From NCBI GenBank assembly GCA_002371705.1, contig DFGI01000048.1:1-13365 (forward strand): a DNA stretch of 13,365 bases, in the 5' to 3' direction. The position numbers and the translations under genes were made by a program. The notes beneath the pieces were generated by a model that saw nothing but the letters and a program-made list of their open reading frames with translations, was not told the DNA's origin and searched no databases. The DNA comes from Bacteroidales bacterium UBA3754. Its GTDB lineage: Bacteria; Bacteroidota; Bacteroidia; Bacteroidales; UBA1715. Positions 1 through 8,927 of this stretch are shown one piece after another; within the stretch, counting starts at the first letter, position 1; each line of letters begins with the position of its first letter.

Positions 1-1
1 C

Positions 2-586
2 GGCAACGGCTACAGCGACGAATGGAAGAAAGAAGCGAAAAAACGTGGCTTGGACTGCGAAACAAGCGTTCCAAAAATCTACGACGCCTATACTACAAAA
101 GCTTCCATCAAAATGTTTGAAGATTGCAAAGTATTCACAGCCAAAGAATTGGAAGCTCGTAACGAGGTTAAATGGGAAATCTACACAAAGAAAATCCAAA
201 TCGAAGCTCGTGTACTTGGCGATTTAGTCTTGAATCACATCATTCCAGTAGCAACTCGTTATCAGTCAATGCTTTTGGACAACGTATTCAAAATATCGCA
301 AGTGTATGGCGCTGCAAAAGCGAAAAAACTTGCCGCTCACGACAATTCAACCATTGAAGATTTGTCGGAACACATTTCGGCAGTGAAAGGTTTTGTTGAA
401 CAGATGGTTGAAGCACGCAAAGTTGCCAACAAAATCAAAGACGAAAAGAAAAAGGCACTCGCATATCAGGAAACGGTCTTGCCGTTCTTCGACCAGATTC
501 GTTACCACGCCGACAAGTTGGAAATGATTGTCGATGATGAAATGTGGACATTGCCAAAATACAGAGAGTTATTGTTTATCAGATAA
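2..586 (+). CDS. glnN: Glutamine synthetase type III, C-terminal part (5' end outside window)
   Basis: This is the last 194 codons of a gene that enters from the left edge; the frame is open from base 2, so the TTG at base 50 is not a real start. The segment begins GNGYSDEWKKEAKKRG and continues with long charged helices up to the TAA stop. This matches the C-terminal region of the large GSIII glutamine synthetases (about 700 or more residues) that are common in Bacteroidota. The enzyme makes glutamine from glutamate, ammonia and ATP in the cytoplasm. The ATP-grasp and catalytic core lie upstream and cannot be checked here. An intrinsic terminator follows the stop directly, and gltB, gltD and asnB lie downstream on the same strand, which fits an ammonia-assimilation cluster. 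The family call rests on recognised sequence character, not on a search. Confidence 0.85.
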   Translation, partial: GNGYSDEWKKEAKKRGLDCETSVPKIYDAYTTKASIKMFEDCKVFTAKELEARNEVKWEIYTKKIQIEARVLGDLVLNHIIPVATRYQSMLLDNVFKISQVYGAAKAKKLAAHDNSTIEDLSEHISAVKGFVEQMVEARKVANKIKDEKKKALAYQETVLPFFDQIRYHADKLEMIVDDEMWTLPKYRELLFIR

Positions 587-597
587 TTAGAAATGCG

Positions 598-626
598 GGA
601 CGGCGGTTTTGCCGTCGTCCTTTTTT
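598..626 (+). terminator. Intrinsic terminator after glnN
   Basis: A 9-bp stem with one G-U wobble (arms 598-606 and 612-620, five-base loop TTTTG) is followed by six T residues. It starts 11 bases after the glnN stop and ends 17 bases before the chosen gltB start. It should end most glnN transcripts, so gltBD-asnB would depend on read-through or on a promoter in this short gap. I see no clear TAnnTTTG box in the gap. Confidence 0.85.
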
Positions 627-643
627 ACAAAAAACGAAATAAT

Positions 644-3600
644 ATGGAAGATTCTTATCAGCAGCAAGGTTTATACAGCCGCGAAAACGAACACGACGCA
701 TGCGGTGTGGGAATTGTTGCACAGTTGCACGGCGGAAAATCGCACGATATAGTTGAAAAAGGTCTGCAAGTGCTGGAACACATGAACCACCGCGGTGCCG
801 AAGGCATTGACGCAAAAACTGGCGACGGTGCCGGCATTTTGGTGCAAATTCCGCACGAATTTATTCTGTTACAGGGAATTGCAGTTCCCGAAAAAGGTCG
901 ATATGGAACGGGCTTGTTCTTCTTACCCAAAAATCAAAGCGAAGCCGACAGTTGTATGTCGATTTTCAAAAACGAGATTCAGAATGAATCTCTTTCGCTA
1001 ATTGCAGTACGCGATGTGCCTGTTGACAGCAGCATTTTGGGTAAGGGTTCGCTCGCTACCGAACCGCAGGTAAAACAGGTGTTCGTCACTGGCGGCGAAA
1101 GTCAGGACGACTTGGAACGAAAACTGTATGTTGCTCGTAAGAAAACGGAAATTGCCGTTATGAATTCGCCGTTGGAACACAAAAGCGATTTCTACATCAA
1201 TAGTTTGTCAACAAAAACGATTGTTTACAAAGGTATGTTGACTTCGCCACAGCTGCGCGAATACTACAAAGATTTGACTAACCCGAATTTCACCAGTGCC
1301 ATCTCGTTGGTTCACTCACGTTTCAGTACCAACACGTTCCCGACGTGGAACTTGGCTCAGCCGTTCCGTTTGCTGGGTCACAACGGTGAAATCAATACTA
1401 TAAAAGGGAACCGTATCTGGATGGCGGCCCGCGAAAGCGTGCTGAAATCCGACAAACTTGGCGACTTGAAGGAACTGTTCCCTATTGTTCAGCCTGATAT
1501 GAGCGATAGTGCGTCGCTCGACAACGTGTTTGAGTTCTTGATGATGGCTGGACTTTCGTTGCCGCACGCACTTTCGATGCTCGTGCCTGAAAGTTGGAAC
1601 GAAAAGAATCCGATTTCCGACGATTTGAAGGCATTCTACGAATATCACAGCATTTTTATGGAACCGTGGGACGGCCCTGCCGACCTTATGTTCACCGATG
1701 GTCGCTATGCTGGCGGTATGCTGGACAGAAATGGTCTTCGCCCGGCACGCTACCTAATCACAAACGATGATTTGTTAGTAATGGCTTCGGAAACGGGCGT
1801 GCTGAAATTCAACGCGTCGGAAATTCGCGAAAAAGGTCGTCTTCGTCCGGGTAAAATGTTTTTGATTGACACCGAAAAAGGCGAAATCCACTATGACCCC
1901 GAAATTAAGGACACGCTTGCAAAAGCGTATCCATATAAGGAATGGTTGCAGAAAAATAGAATTGACTTGTCAACTGTATCGTCGGGTCGTACGGCACAAA
2001 TTGAGTTGCCAAACTACAAGGCGATGGTGAAGGAATTTGGCTACACCAAGGAAGATATTGATTTTCTCATCACGTCGATGGCGTTGGAAGGCAAGGAACC
2101 TGTTAATTCAATGGGTAACGACACGCCATTGGCTGTCATTTCCGACAAACCACAACGGTTGTTCGCATATTTCCGCCAGCTGTTCGCACAAGTCACCAAC
2201 CCGCCAATCGACCCGATTCGCGAGGAATTGGTAATGTCTATGACGAGCTACGTGGGTTCTATCCACACGAATTTGCTGGAACCGGCTCCCGAAATTTGTA
2301 AAATGGTGAGAATCAAAAATCCGATTCTGACAAACATTCAGTTCGATTTGCTTGAAAACCTTAACTACAAAGGTTTCTCAACTACCGTTCTTCCTATGGT
2401 CTTCGACCCGCAGTATGGCGCCGAAGGATTGGAAAAAGCCGTTGACGAATTGTGCAAGGCAGCCGAAAACGCCGTTGACGCTGGAAAGAACTACATTGTG
2501 CTGAGCGACCGTGGTGTTGACGCACAACACGCCGCTATTCCGTCGCTGCTTGCCGTTTCAGCCGTTCACCATTATTTGGTTGAAAAACGTAAACGTGTGC
2601 AGACAGCCATTGTGGTTGAAACTGCCGAGCCACGCGAGGTTATGCACTTTGCCTTGCTGTTCGGCTACGGAGCAAACATTGTGAACCCATATATGGCATT
2701 TGCCGTCTTGAAGGAAGAAATCAAAAACGGAAATATTTCTCTTGACTACGAAAGCGCTCAAAATCACTATGTTAAGGCAATCACCAAAGGTATAATGAAA
2801 ATTATGTCGAAAATGGGTATTGCCACAATCCGTAGTTACCGCGGTGCACAGATTTTCGAGGCAATTGGCATTGGCTCATACGTGCTCGACAAATATTTTA
2901 AAGGCACCAATTCCAAGATTGGCGGAATTGATATGAGCGACATCTATCGTGACATTGCCGAAGCGCACAAACAGGCATTTGCTCCCGATATGGAAGAAAC
3001 GTGGACGGTTACCAACGCAGGAAACTACGCATTCCGCAAAGACGGCGAACTTCACGCTTGGAACCCCGAAACAATCTCGAAATTGCAACGTGCAACTCGT
3101 TCGGGCGACTATGCAATGTTCAAGGACTTCACAAAGTCAGTTGATGAAAAAGCACATCCAATGTGGCTCCGCGATTTTATGGACTACAAACGGAATCCTA
3201 TCGACATTTCCGAAGTTGAGCCGGCAAGCGAAATCGTGAAACATTTTGTGGCAGGTGCCATGTCGTTCGGTGCAATCAGTGCCGAGGCACACGAGGCAAT
3301 TGCCATGGCAATGAATAAATTAGGAACAAAAAGCAACACGGGCGAAGGCGGCGAGGATTCCGACCGTTACAAACCACGCGAAGACGGACTTTCTACACGA
3401 AGCGCCATCAAACAAGTCGCTTCTGGTCGTTTTGGCGTGACGACGGAATACTTGGTAAACGCCGACGAAATTCAGATTAAAGTGGCTCAAGGTGCAAAAC
3501 CGGGCGAAGGTGGTCAGTTGCCGGGCTTCAAGGTTGACAAGGTGATTGCGAAAACGCGTCACTCTATTCCTGGCATTTCGTTGATCTCGCCTCCACCTCA

Positions 3601-5152
3601 CCACGATATTTATTCTATCGAGGATTTGAAACAGCTTATCTATGATTTACGTAATGTGAACCCGAAAGCTGCCATTAGCGTGAAGTTGGTTTCTGAAACG
3701 GGCGTGGGTACAATTGCCGCCGGTGTTGCAAAGGCAAAGGCCGATCTGATTCTGATTTCTGGTGCCGAAGGCGGTACGGGTGCAAGTCCGGTAAGTTCGG
3801 TAAAACACGCTGGTCTGCCTGGCGAGCTTGGTCTTGCCGAAGCTCAGCAGACGTTGGTGATGAACAACTTGCGCGGCTTGGTTCGTTTGCAGGCCGACGG
3901 TCAGTTGAAGACTGGTCGCGACATTATCATTTCCGCTTTGCTCGGTGCCGAGGAATTTGGTTTCGGAACGAGCGTGCTGATTGTGCTTGGCTGCGTAATG
4001 ATGCGTAAATGTCACAAAAATACGTGTCCTATGGGTGTTGCCACACAAGATCCTGAATTACGTAAACGTTTCTTGGGCCGTCACGAATATGTGATGAATT
4101 TCTTCAACTTCTTGGCTGAAGATGTCCGTGAACATTTAGCACAACTTGGCTTCCGCACATTGAACGAAGCTGTTGGCCGTGCCGATTTGATTGTGCCGAA
4201 AATGTTCGACTGCAATTCGAAAATTAGCAAAATCGACATTTCTAAGTTGATTTACATGCCGAAGGAGGCAAAGACAAATCCGCTTCGCTGCGTGAAGAGA
4301 GGCATCAACGTGGTTGAAAGCAACATCGACAGCACATTGATTGAACAATGCAAAAAATCTATTGAAAACGCTTCGAAAACGGAACTTGACTTTGCCATTG
4401 AAAATACCGACAGAACGGTCGGAGCAATGCTTTCGGGCGAAATTGTAAGAAAATATGGTGAGGCAGGTTTGCCCGACGACACCATCAAAGTGACGTTCAA
4501 GGGTTCTGCTGGTCAAAGTTTCGGAGCATTCCTCACTCACGGCGTTTCGTTCCGTTTGGAAGGCGACAGCAACGACTACGTGGGCAAGGGTCTTTCGGGT
4601 GGAAAAATCGCCGTGGTTCCTGCCGAAGGCACGACTTACGCTCCAGAAAAGAACATCATTGCGGGAAACACAATCTTGTATGGTGCGACTGCGGGCGAGG
4701 TTTACATCAGCGGTCGCGTGGGCGAACGTTTCTGCGTGCGAAACAGCGGTGCGATTGCCGTTGTGGAAGGCGTTGGCGACCACTGCTGCGAATATATGAC
4801 AGGCGGTCGTGCGGTGATTTTGGGCTCTACGGGACGAAACTTCGCAGCCGGTATGAGTGGCGGTATAGCATACGTGCTCAACATGCAGGGCGACTTCGAC
4901 TATTTCTGCAATATGGAAATGGTTGAACTTTCGCTCCTCGAAGACAGCAACGACGTTCACGAACTGCAAAAACTCATCTACAATCACTACACCTACACGG
5001 GCAGTCCGATTGCAAAACGCATTCTTACCAACTGGAACGACTATGTTGACAAATTCATAAAGGTTGTTCCAATTGAATACAAGAAAGTCTTGCACGACGA
5101 AAGAATTGCCGCAATCAACAAGAAGATTGCCGAAGTTGAACGTGACTACTAA
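644..5152 (+). CDS. gltB: Glutamate synthase, large (alpha) subunit
   Basis: The predicted protein has 1502 residues, the usual length of bacterial GltB. With GltD it converts glutamine and 2-oxoglutarate to two glutamates. The N-terminal class II glutaminase domain has its nucleophile at Cys20 (NEHDACGVG), presumably exposed by removal of a short propeptide, and the HRGAEG and TGDGAG motifs follow. Central and FMN-binding synthase domains come next. The 3Fe-4S cluster cysteines are C1117, C1123 and C1128 (C-x5-C-x4-C, in GCVMMRKCHKNTCPMG). A C-terminal glycine-rich GXGXG domain follows (residues about 1260-1480). An in-frame ATG at 593 would add 17 residues, but they are translated from the glnN terminator, so I chose 644, preceded by an A-rich stretch. 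gltD starts 20 bases after the stop. Confidence 0.97.
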   Translation: MEDSYQQQGLYSRENEHDACGVGIVAQLHGGKSHDIVEKGLQVLEHMNHRGAEGIDAKTGDGAGILVQIPHEFILLQGIAVPEKGRYGTGLFFLPKNQSEADSCMSIFKNEIQNESLSLIAVRDVPVDSSILGKGSLATEPQVKQVFVTGGESQDDLERKLYVARKKTEIAVMNSPLEHKSDFYINSLSTKTIVYKGMLTSPQLREYYKDLTNPNFTSAISLVHSRFSTNTFPTWNLAQPFRLLGHNGEINTIKGNRIWMAARESVLKSDKLGDLKELFPIVQPDMSDSASLDNVFEFLMMAGLSLPHALSMLVPESWNEKNPISDDLKAFYEYHSIFMEPWDGPADLMFTDGRYAGGMLDRNGLRPARYLITNDDLLVMASETGVLKFNASEIREKGRLRPGKMFLIDTEKGEIHYDPEIKDTLAKAYPYKEWLQKNRIDLSTVSSGRTAQIELPNYKAMVKEFGYTKEDIDFLITSMALEGKEPVNSMGNDTPLAVISDKPQRLFAYFRQLFAQVTNPPIDPIREELVMSMTSYVGSIHTNLLEPAPEICKMVRIKNPILTNIQFDLLENLNYKGFSTTVLPMVFDPQYGAEGLEKAVDELCKAAENAVDAGKNYIVLSDRGVDAQHAAIPSLLAVSAVHHYLVEKRKRVQTAIVVETAEPREVMHFALLFGYGANIVNPYMAFAVLKEEIKNGNISLDYESAQNHYVKAITKGIMKIMSKMGIATIRSYRGAQIFEAIGIGSYVLDKYFKGTNSKIGGIDMSDIYRDIAEAHKQAFAPDMEETWTVTNAGNYAFRKDGELHAWNPETISKLQRATRSGDYAMFKDFTKSVDEKAHPMWLRDFMDYKRNPIDISEVEPASEIVKHFVAGAMSFGAISAEAHEAIAMAMNKLGTKSNTGEGGEDSDRYKPREDGLSTRSAIKQVASGRFGVTTEYLVNADEIQIKVAQGAKPGEGGQLPGFKVDKVIAKTRHSIPGISLISPPPHHDIYSIEDLKQLIYDLRNVNPKAAISVKLVSETGVGTIAAGVAKAKADLILISGAEGGTGASPVSSVKHAGLPGELGLAEAQQTLVMNNLRGLVRLQADGQLKTGRDIIISALLGAEEFGFGTSVLIVLGCVMMRKCHKNTCPMGVATQDPELRKRFLGRHEYVMNFFNFLAEDVREHLAQLGFRTLNEAVGRADLIVPKMFDCNSKISKIDISKLIYMPKEAKTNPLRCVKRGINVVESNIDSTLIEQCKKSIENASKTELDFAIENTDRTVGAMLSGEIVRKYGEAGLPDDTIKVTFKGSAGQSFGAFLTHGVSFRLEGDSNDYVGKGLSGGKIAVVPAEGTTYAPEKNIIAGNTILYGATAGEVYISGRVGERFCVRNSGAIAVVEGVGDHCCEYMTGGRAVILGSTGRNFAAGMSGGIAYVLNMQGDFDYFCNMEMVELSLLEDSNDVHELQKLIYNHYTYTGSPIAKRILTNWNDYVDKFIKVVPIEYKKVLHDERIAAINKKIAEVERDY

Positions 5153-5172
5153 TCATTAAAAATTAAAGAGTT

Positions 5173-6597
5173 ATGGGAAATCCAAAAGCATTTATGACGA
5201 TAGGTAGAAAAGAGGCGGGCTATCGTCCAATACACGAAAGAATTACCGATTTCAGCGAAGTGGAGCAGACGCTGAACCTTGAAGACAGAAAATTGCAGGC
5301 ATCGCGTTGCATGGACTGTGGCGTGCCGTTCTGCCACTGGGCGTGTCCGCTCGGGAACAAAAACCCTGAATGGCAGGATTTGATGTACAAGGGGAAATGG
5401 CGCGAAGCTGTCGCAAAACTGCAACAGACAAGCAACTTTCCTGAATTTACGGGACGTGTTTGTCCGGCGTTGTGCGAAAAATCGTGCGTGCTTGCCCAAA
5501 CGGGCGAAGCGGTTACGTGCCGCGAAAACGAGGCGGCCTTGATTGAATACGCATTCAATCAGGGAATGATTGTCCCCCGTCCGCCGAAAAACCGCTCGGG
5601 CAAAAAAGTTGCCGTTATCGGTTCTGGACCGTCGGGACTGGCTACAGCCGATTTGCTCAACAAAATGGGACATTCCGTGACGGTTTACGAAAAAGACAAC
5701 GCAATAGGCGGTTTGCTCCGTTTCGGCATTCCCGATTTCAAATTGAACAAAAAAGTGATTGAACGCCGTCTTGACGTGCTTCGTGCCGAAGGAATCGAAT
5801 TTGTCACGAATACGCACATCGGTACCGACATTACAGGAAAGGAACTGCTAAAAAAATTCGACGCAGTTTGTCTTACAATGGGTTCGGGCGAACCACGCAA
5901 CTTGCCTATCGAAGGTCGTGATTTGAAAGGCGTGTACTTTGCTTTGCAACTGTTGCAGCAGCAAAACCACGTGAATGCCGGCGAGGAAATTCCCGCCGAC
6001 CAGCGAATCACGGCAAAAGGCAAAAAAGTGCTTGTAATCGGCGGTGGCGATACTGGCTCCGACTGCGTGGGAACTGCTACACGTCAAGGTGCCGCTTCGG
6101 TTACGCAGATAGAAATTATGCCAAAGCCGCCAATCGGATTCAACCCTGCTACCCCGTGGCCAAACTACCCGATGATTCTCAAAACTTCAAGTTCTCACGA
6201 AGAGGGTTGCGACCGCTACTGGTGTCTGGCAAGCAAGCGTTTCATCGGAAAAGACGGCAAACTTACAGGCGTTGAAGTTGCCGAAGTTGAATGGGCAAAA
6301 GACCCGCAGACGGGAAAGATGGGAATGAAGGAAACGGGCAAGACACACGTTATCGAAGCCGACTTGGTTTTGTTGGCAATGGGATTCGTCCATCCTGTCC
6401 ACACGGGCTTGCTCAATGAACTTCAGGTGAACTACGACCAGCGTGGCAACGTGGCTGTTGACGGAAACCAAATGTCGAGCGTTGACAAGGTTTTTGCCGC
6501 AGGCGACACCGCAAGCGGAGCAAGTTTGGTCGTTCGTGCCATTGCTTCGGGACGAAAGGCAGCCGCTGCGATTGACGCATATTTGAAACAAAAATAA
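5173..6597 (+). CDS. gltD: Glutamate synthase, small (beta) subunit
   Basis: The protein has 474 residues, normal for GltD, the NAD(P)H-oxidising subunit that passes electrons to GltB. The N-terminal part carries the cysteine clusters for two 4Fe-4S centres (CMDCGVPFCHWACP and CPALCEKSC). A Rossmann FAD-binding motif follows near residue 146 (VAVIGSGPSGLATADLL), then a second dinucleotide-binding motif near residue 286 (VLVIGGGDTGSDC). The C-terminal FAADGT-like signature of the family reads FAAGDTASGASLVVRAI. It lies 20 bases after gltB and 30 bases before asnB, so the three are probably co-transcribed. Nothing in it looks damaged. Confidence 0.96.
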   Translation: MGNPKAFMTIGRKEAGYRPIHERITDFSEVEQTLNLEDRKLQASRCMDCGVPFCHWACPLGNKNPEWQDLMYKGKWREAVAKLQQTSNFPEFTGRVCPALCEKSCVLAQTGEAVTCRENEAALIEYAFNQGMIVPRPPKNRSGKKVAVIGSGPSGLATADLLNKMGHSVTVYEKDNAIGGLLRFGIPDFKLNKKVIERRLDVLRAEGIEFVTNTHIGTDITGKELLKKFDAVCLTMGSGEPRNLPIEGRDLKGVYFALQLLQQQNHVNAGEEIPADQRITAKGKKVLVIGGGDTGSDCVGTATRQGAASVTQIEIMPKPPIGFNPATPWPNYPMILKTSSSHEEGCDRYWCLASKRFIGKDGKLTGVEVAEVEWAKDPQTGKMGMKETGKTHVIEADLVLLAMGFVHPVHTGLLNELQVNYDQRGNVAVDGNQMSSVDKVFAAGDTASGASLVVRAIASGRKAAAAIDAYLKQK

Positions 6598-6627
6598 CGG
6601 AATTGCAATCTCTAAACTGTAGGTATT

Positions 6628-8292
6628 ATGTGTGGTATTATTGGCATTCTTAACATACAGGACAAACCTGAATCGCTCCGAACAAAAGCCCTCACCATGT
6701 CGGGGAAAATCCGTCACCGCGGACCGGATTGGTCGGGGATTTATGTAGGAAAATCGGCTATTTTGGCTCACGAACGCCTTTCAATCGTTGACCCTCAGTC
6801 GGGCAGCCAACCGTTGAAAAACAAGGAACAGACACATATTCTTGCCGTAAACGGCGAAATCTACAATCACCGCGACATTCGTGCCCAATATGCGGGAAAA
6901 TACGACTTTCTCACCGGCTCGGACTGCGAAGTGATTCTTGCACTGTATAAAGAAAAGGGCGTCAGCTTTTTAGACGACTTGAACGGGATTTTTGCCTTTG
7001 TGTTGTACGATGCCGAAAAAGACGAATTCCTCATTGCCCGCGACCCGATTGGCGTGGTTCCTCTCTATATTGGCAAGGACTCCGACGGTACAATCTACGT
7101 TTCGTCGGAACTGAAAGCTCTTGAAGGCAACTGCGAATCGTACGAGCCGTTTTTGCCGGGTCATTATTTCTGGAGCAAGGAAGGCGAAATGAAACGCTGG
7201 TACAAACGCGATTGGGTTGATTACGAGAATGTAAAGGGCAGCAGTTTGGGCGTTGACGACGTGAAAAACGCATTGGAACGCGCCGTTCAACGACAATTGA
7301 TGTCGGATGTGCCGTATGGCGTGCTGCTTTCGGGCGGTCTCGATTCGTCGGTAATTTCAGCCATAGCAAAAAAATATGCGCACAAACGTATTGAAACCGA
7401 TGGCAAGCAAGATGCGTGGTGGCCACGTCTGCACTCGTTCGCAGTTGGTTTGAAAGGAGCTCCCGATCTGATTGCGGCACGCAAAGTTGCCGAACATATT
7501 GGAACTGTCCACCACGAAATAAACTACACCATTCAGGAGGGACTCGATGCCATTCGTGATGTGATTTATTACATTGAAACATACGATGTTACAACCGTTC
7601 GTGCTTCAACGCCGATGTATTTGTTGGCACGTGTCATCAAATCAATGGGTATCAAGATGGTGCTTTCGGGCGAAGGTGCCGACGAAGTTTTTGGCGGTTA
7701 CCTGTATTTCCACAAAGCCCCCGATGCCAAGTCGTTCCACGACGAAACCATCCGTAAACTGAGAAAACTCTATCTGTACGACTGCCTTCGTGCCAACAAA
7801 TCGCTTATGGCGTGGGGCGTGGAAGGCCGTGTGCCGTTCCTCGACAAGGAATTTCTCGACGTGGCAATGCGCGTGGATGCGGAGCAGAAAATGAGCAAGG
7901 ACGGCAAAATAGAGAAATGGATTGTTCGCAAGGCGTTCGAGGATTTATTGCCCGAAAGCGTTGCGTGGCGACAAAAGGAACAGTTCTCCGACGGCGTAGG
8001 TTACAGTTGGATTGACACGCTGAAGAAAATCACTTCCGAAGCCGTTACCGACGAGCAGATGGTTCACGCAAAAGAACGTTTCCCGATAAATCCGCCGATG
8101 AACAAGGAGGAATACTACTACCGCACCATTTTCGAGGAACATTTTCCGTCGGAATCGGCGGCAAAATCAGTGCCTTCCGTTCCTTCGGTTGCGTGCAGCA
8201 CCGCCGAAGCATTGGCATGGGACGCCTCGTTCAAAAACCTGAACGACCCTTCGGGCCGTGCGGTGAAATCGGTACACGAAAAGAGTTATTAG
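6628..8292 (+). CDS. asnB: Asparagine synthetase B, glutamine-hydrolysing
   Basis: The protein has 554 residues, the same length as well-studied AsnB enzymes. It makes asparagine from aspartate, ATP and glutamine. Cys2 of MCGIIGI is the class II glutaminase nucleophile after removal of Met1. Further glutaminase motifs are RHRGPDWSG, LAHERLSIVD and AVNGEIYNH. The synthetase domain has the ATP-pyrophosphatase loop SGGLDS at about residues 235-240 and the LSGEGADEVFGGYLYFH segment. The family C-terminal signature is CSTAEALAWDASF followed by NDPSGRA. It is the last gene of the gltBD-asnB unit and is followed by a terminator. A 49-base segment of this gene (7876-7924) recurs in degraded form at 8989-9037. 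Confidence 0.96.
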   Translation: MCGIIGILNIQDKPESLRTKALTMSGKIRHRGPDWSGIYVGKSAILAHERLSIVDPQSGSQPLKNKEQTHILAVNGEIYNHRDIRAQYAGKYDFLTGSDCEVILALYKEKGVSFLDDLNGIFAFVLYDAEKDEFLIARDPIGVVPLYIGKDSDGTIYVSSELKALEGNCESYEPFLPGHYFWSKEGEMKRWYKRDWVDYENVKGSSLGVDDVKNALERAVQRQLMSDVPYGVLLSGGLDSSVISAIAKKYAHKRIETDGKQDAWWPRLHSFAVGLKGAPDLIAARKVAEHIGTVHHEINYTIQEGLDAIRDVIYYIETYDVTTVRASTPMYLLARVIKSMGIKMVLSGEGADEVFGGYLYFHKAPDAKSFHDETIRKLRKLYLYDCLRANKSLMAWGVEGRVPFLDKEFLDVAMRVDAEQKMSKDGKIEKWIVRKAFEDLLPESVAWRQKEQFSDGVGYSWIDTLKKITSEAVTDEQMVHAKERFPINPPMNKEEYYYRTIFEEHFPSESAAKSVPSVPSVACSTAEALAWDASFKNLNDPSGRAVKSVHEKSY

Positions 8293-8319
8293 TCATTCAT
8301 TCGTATACATGTCATTTGG

Positions 8320-8354
8320 AACGCTTTCTTCGCTTAGGTGGGGGAAGCGTTTTT
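8320..8354 (+). terminator. Intrinsic terminator after asnB
   Basis: Arms 8320-8330 and 8341-8351 can pair over about 11 bp. The outer half is Watson-Crick (AACGCTT with AAGCGTT) and the inner half includes several G-U pairs. The loop is ten bases and a run of T residues follows. It lies 27 bases after the asnB stop and should end the gltBD-asnB transcript. Confidence 0.7.
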
Positions 8355-8385
8355 GCTTTAGACCCTTGTTCTGCTGGGTTTGCTT

Positions 8386-8449
8386 TGTTCTGCTGGATTT
8401 GTAATCCAGCAGCTGCGAACATAAGGATTTGCAAATCCGACCGAACAGA
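8386..8449. repeat. Nested-palindrome repeat element, copy 1
   Basis: This is a 64-base element bounded by TGTTC and GAACA (outer inverted repeat). It contains a hairpin with 9-bp arms (CTGCTGGAT, loop TTGTA, ATCCAGCAG) and a perfect 14-base palindrome GGATTTGCAAATCC. A second, similar copy lies at 8928-8990 in the same orientation. A partial start of the element (TTGTTCTGCTGG) also occurs at 8366-8377, just ahead of this copy. The layout resembles REP-like elements mobilised by Y1 transposases. That family assignment is inference; no such transposase is in the window. It ends two bases from the hicA stop, so it may also act as a transcription terminator. Confidence 0.75.
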
Positions 8450-8451
8450 GA

Positions 8452-8643
8452 TTAATTATTACCTATAACAGGTATGTTAAGTTGCTTACAAATTTGCTTT
8501 GCGGTAATGTCGTTTATTTCTGGATGACGAGGGACTGCCGATATTTCTCCTGCTTCATTTTTAAACAAACTATGGCGAGAACCTTCACGAGCCAATACGC
8601 ATTTATGTTTTGTAAGGTGTTTTATCAGTTCGGTGCGTTTCAT
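8452..8643 (-). CDS. hicA: HicA-family toxin (mRNA interferase)
   Basis: The protein has 63 residues, typical of HicA. HicA toxins have a double-stranded-RNA-binding-like fold and cleave mRNA using a conserved histidine. Here the motif is GSRHSLF, with the likely catalytic His24, and the family pattern of a final PRHPEI-x(5)-AKQICKQL helix is clear. The start codon overlaps the hicB stop in an ATGA arrangement (8640-8643), so the antitoxin is translated first and the two are coupled. The order antitoxin then toxin is common for this family. Neutralisation by the adjacent HicB is inferred from the family. Confidence 0.88.
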   Translation of the reverse strand: MKRTELIKHLTKHKCVLAREGSRHSLFKNEAGEISAVPRHPEINDITAKQICKQLNIPVIGNN

Positions 8644-8858
8644 GCCATTGCGAGCTTTCGGTAAAATGTTTTTTCACCTTTATTGTTTTTCTTTAACTGT
8701 TCCTTGTTATATTCAAGTACAAGAGAAATTGCATCTTTCATGTTTTCCATAAGTTCGTTCAATGTCTCACCCTGGGAAATTGCAGCAGGTAATTGCACAC
8801 ATTGTCCGCAATACCAACCACTCTTTGCGTCTTTTTGAATAGAAATAGTGTATTCCAT
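8640..8858 (-). CDS. hicB: HicB-family antitoxin, short form
   Basis: The 72-residue protein starts MEYTISIQKDAKSGWYCGQC and carries the HicB core (partially degraded RNase H-like fold): an N-terminal strand pair, then a helix around GETLNELMENMKDAISLVLEY. It should bind and block HicA. I chose the ATG at 8858: an upstream in-frame ATG at 8897 would add 13 residues encoded by the promoter and palindrome. There is no room for the C-terminal ribbon-helix-helix or HTH domain of longer HicB proteins. The tail is a lysine-rich stretch (NKEQLKKNNKGEKTFYRK). Whether this form autoregulates is therefore uncertain, although a palindrome lies just ahead of the gene. Confidence 0.85.
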   Translation of the reverse strand: MEYTISIQKDAKSGWYCGQCVQLPAAISQGETLNELMENMKDAISLVLEYNKEQLKKNNKGEKTFYRKLAMA

Positions 8859-8859
8859 G

Positions 8860-8905
8860 TTTGTAGATTTTTCTACAAATATACTACATCTCCTCAAAAT
8901 TACAA
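8860..8905 (-). promoter_or_regulatory. hicBA promoter with palindromic candidate operator
   Basis: On the - strand, TATATTTG (8876-8883) matches the Bacteroidota -7 box TAnnTTTG exactly, and TTG (8903-8905) lies 19 bases upstream in the expected -33 place. A perfect palindrome, TTTGTAGA (8860-8867), spacer TTTT, TCTACAAA (8872-8879), overlaps the -7 box and lies just before the hicB ATG. The leader would be only about ten bases. A bound protein at the palindrome should block transcription. Confidence 0.65.
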
Positions 8906-8927
8906 TATGCTATGCAATGAATCTTGC

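Noticed and set aside
593..643. Extension of gltB to the upstream ATG at 593
   Set aside because: The 17 extra residues would be translated from the glnN terminator stem and T tract; the ATG at 644 gives a standard N-terminus with the nucleophile at Cys20.
4136..5095. Open frame of 319 codons on the - strand inside gltB
   Set aside because: It lies opposite the conserved C-terminal domain of gltB and its translation shows no family-like pattern; it is a shadow of codon bias.
5149..5817. Open frame of 222 codons on the - strand opposite the start of gltD
   Set aside because: It is antisense to the well-conserved iron-sulfur and FAD motifs of gltD, with no recognisable domain.
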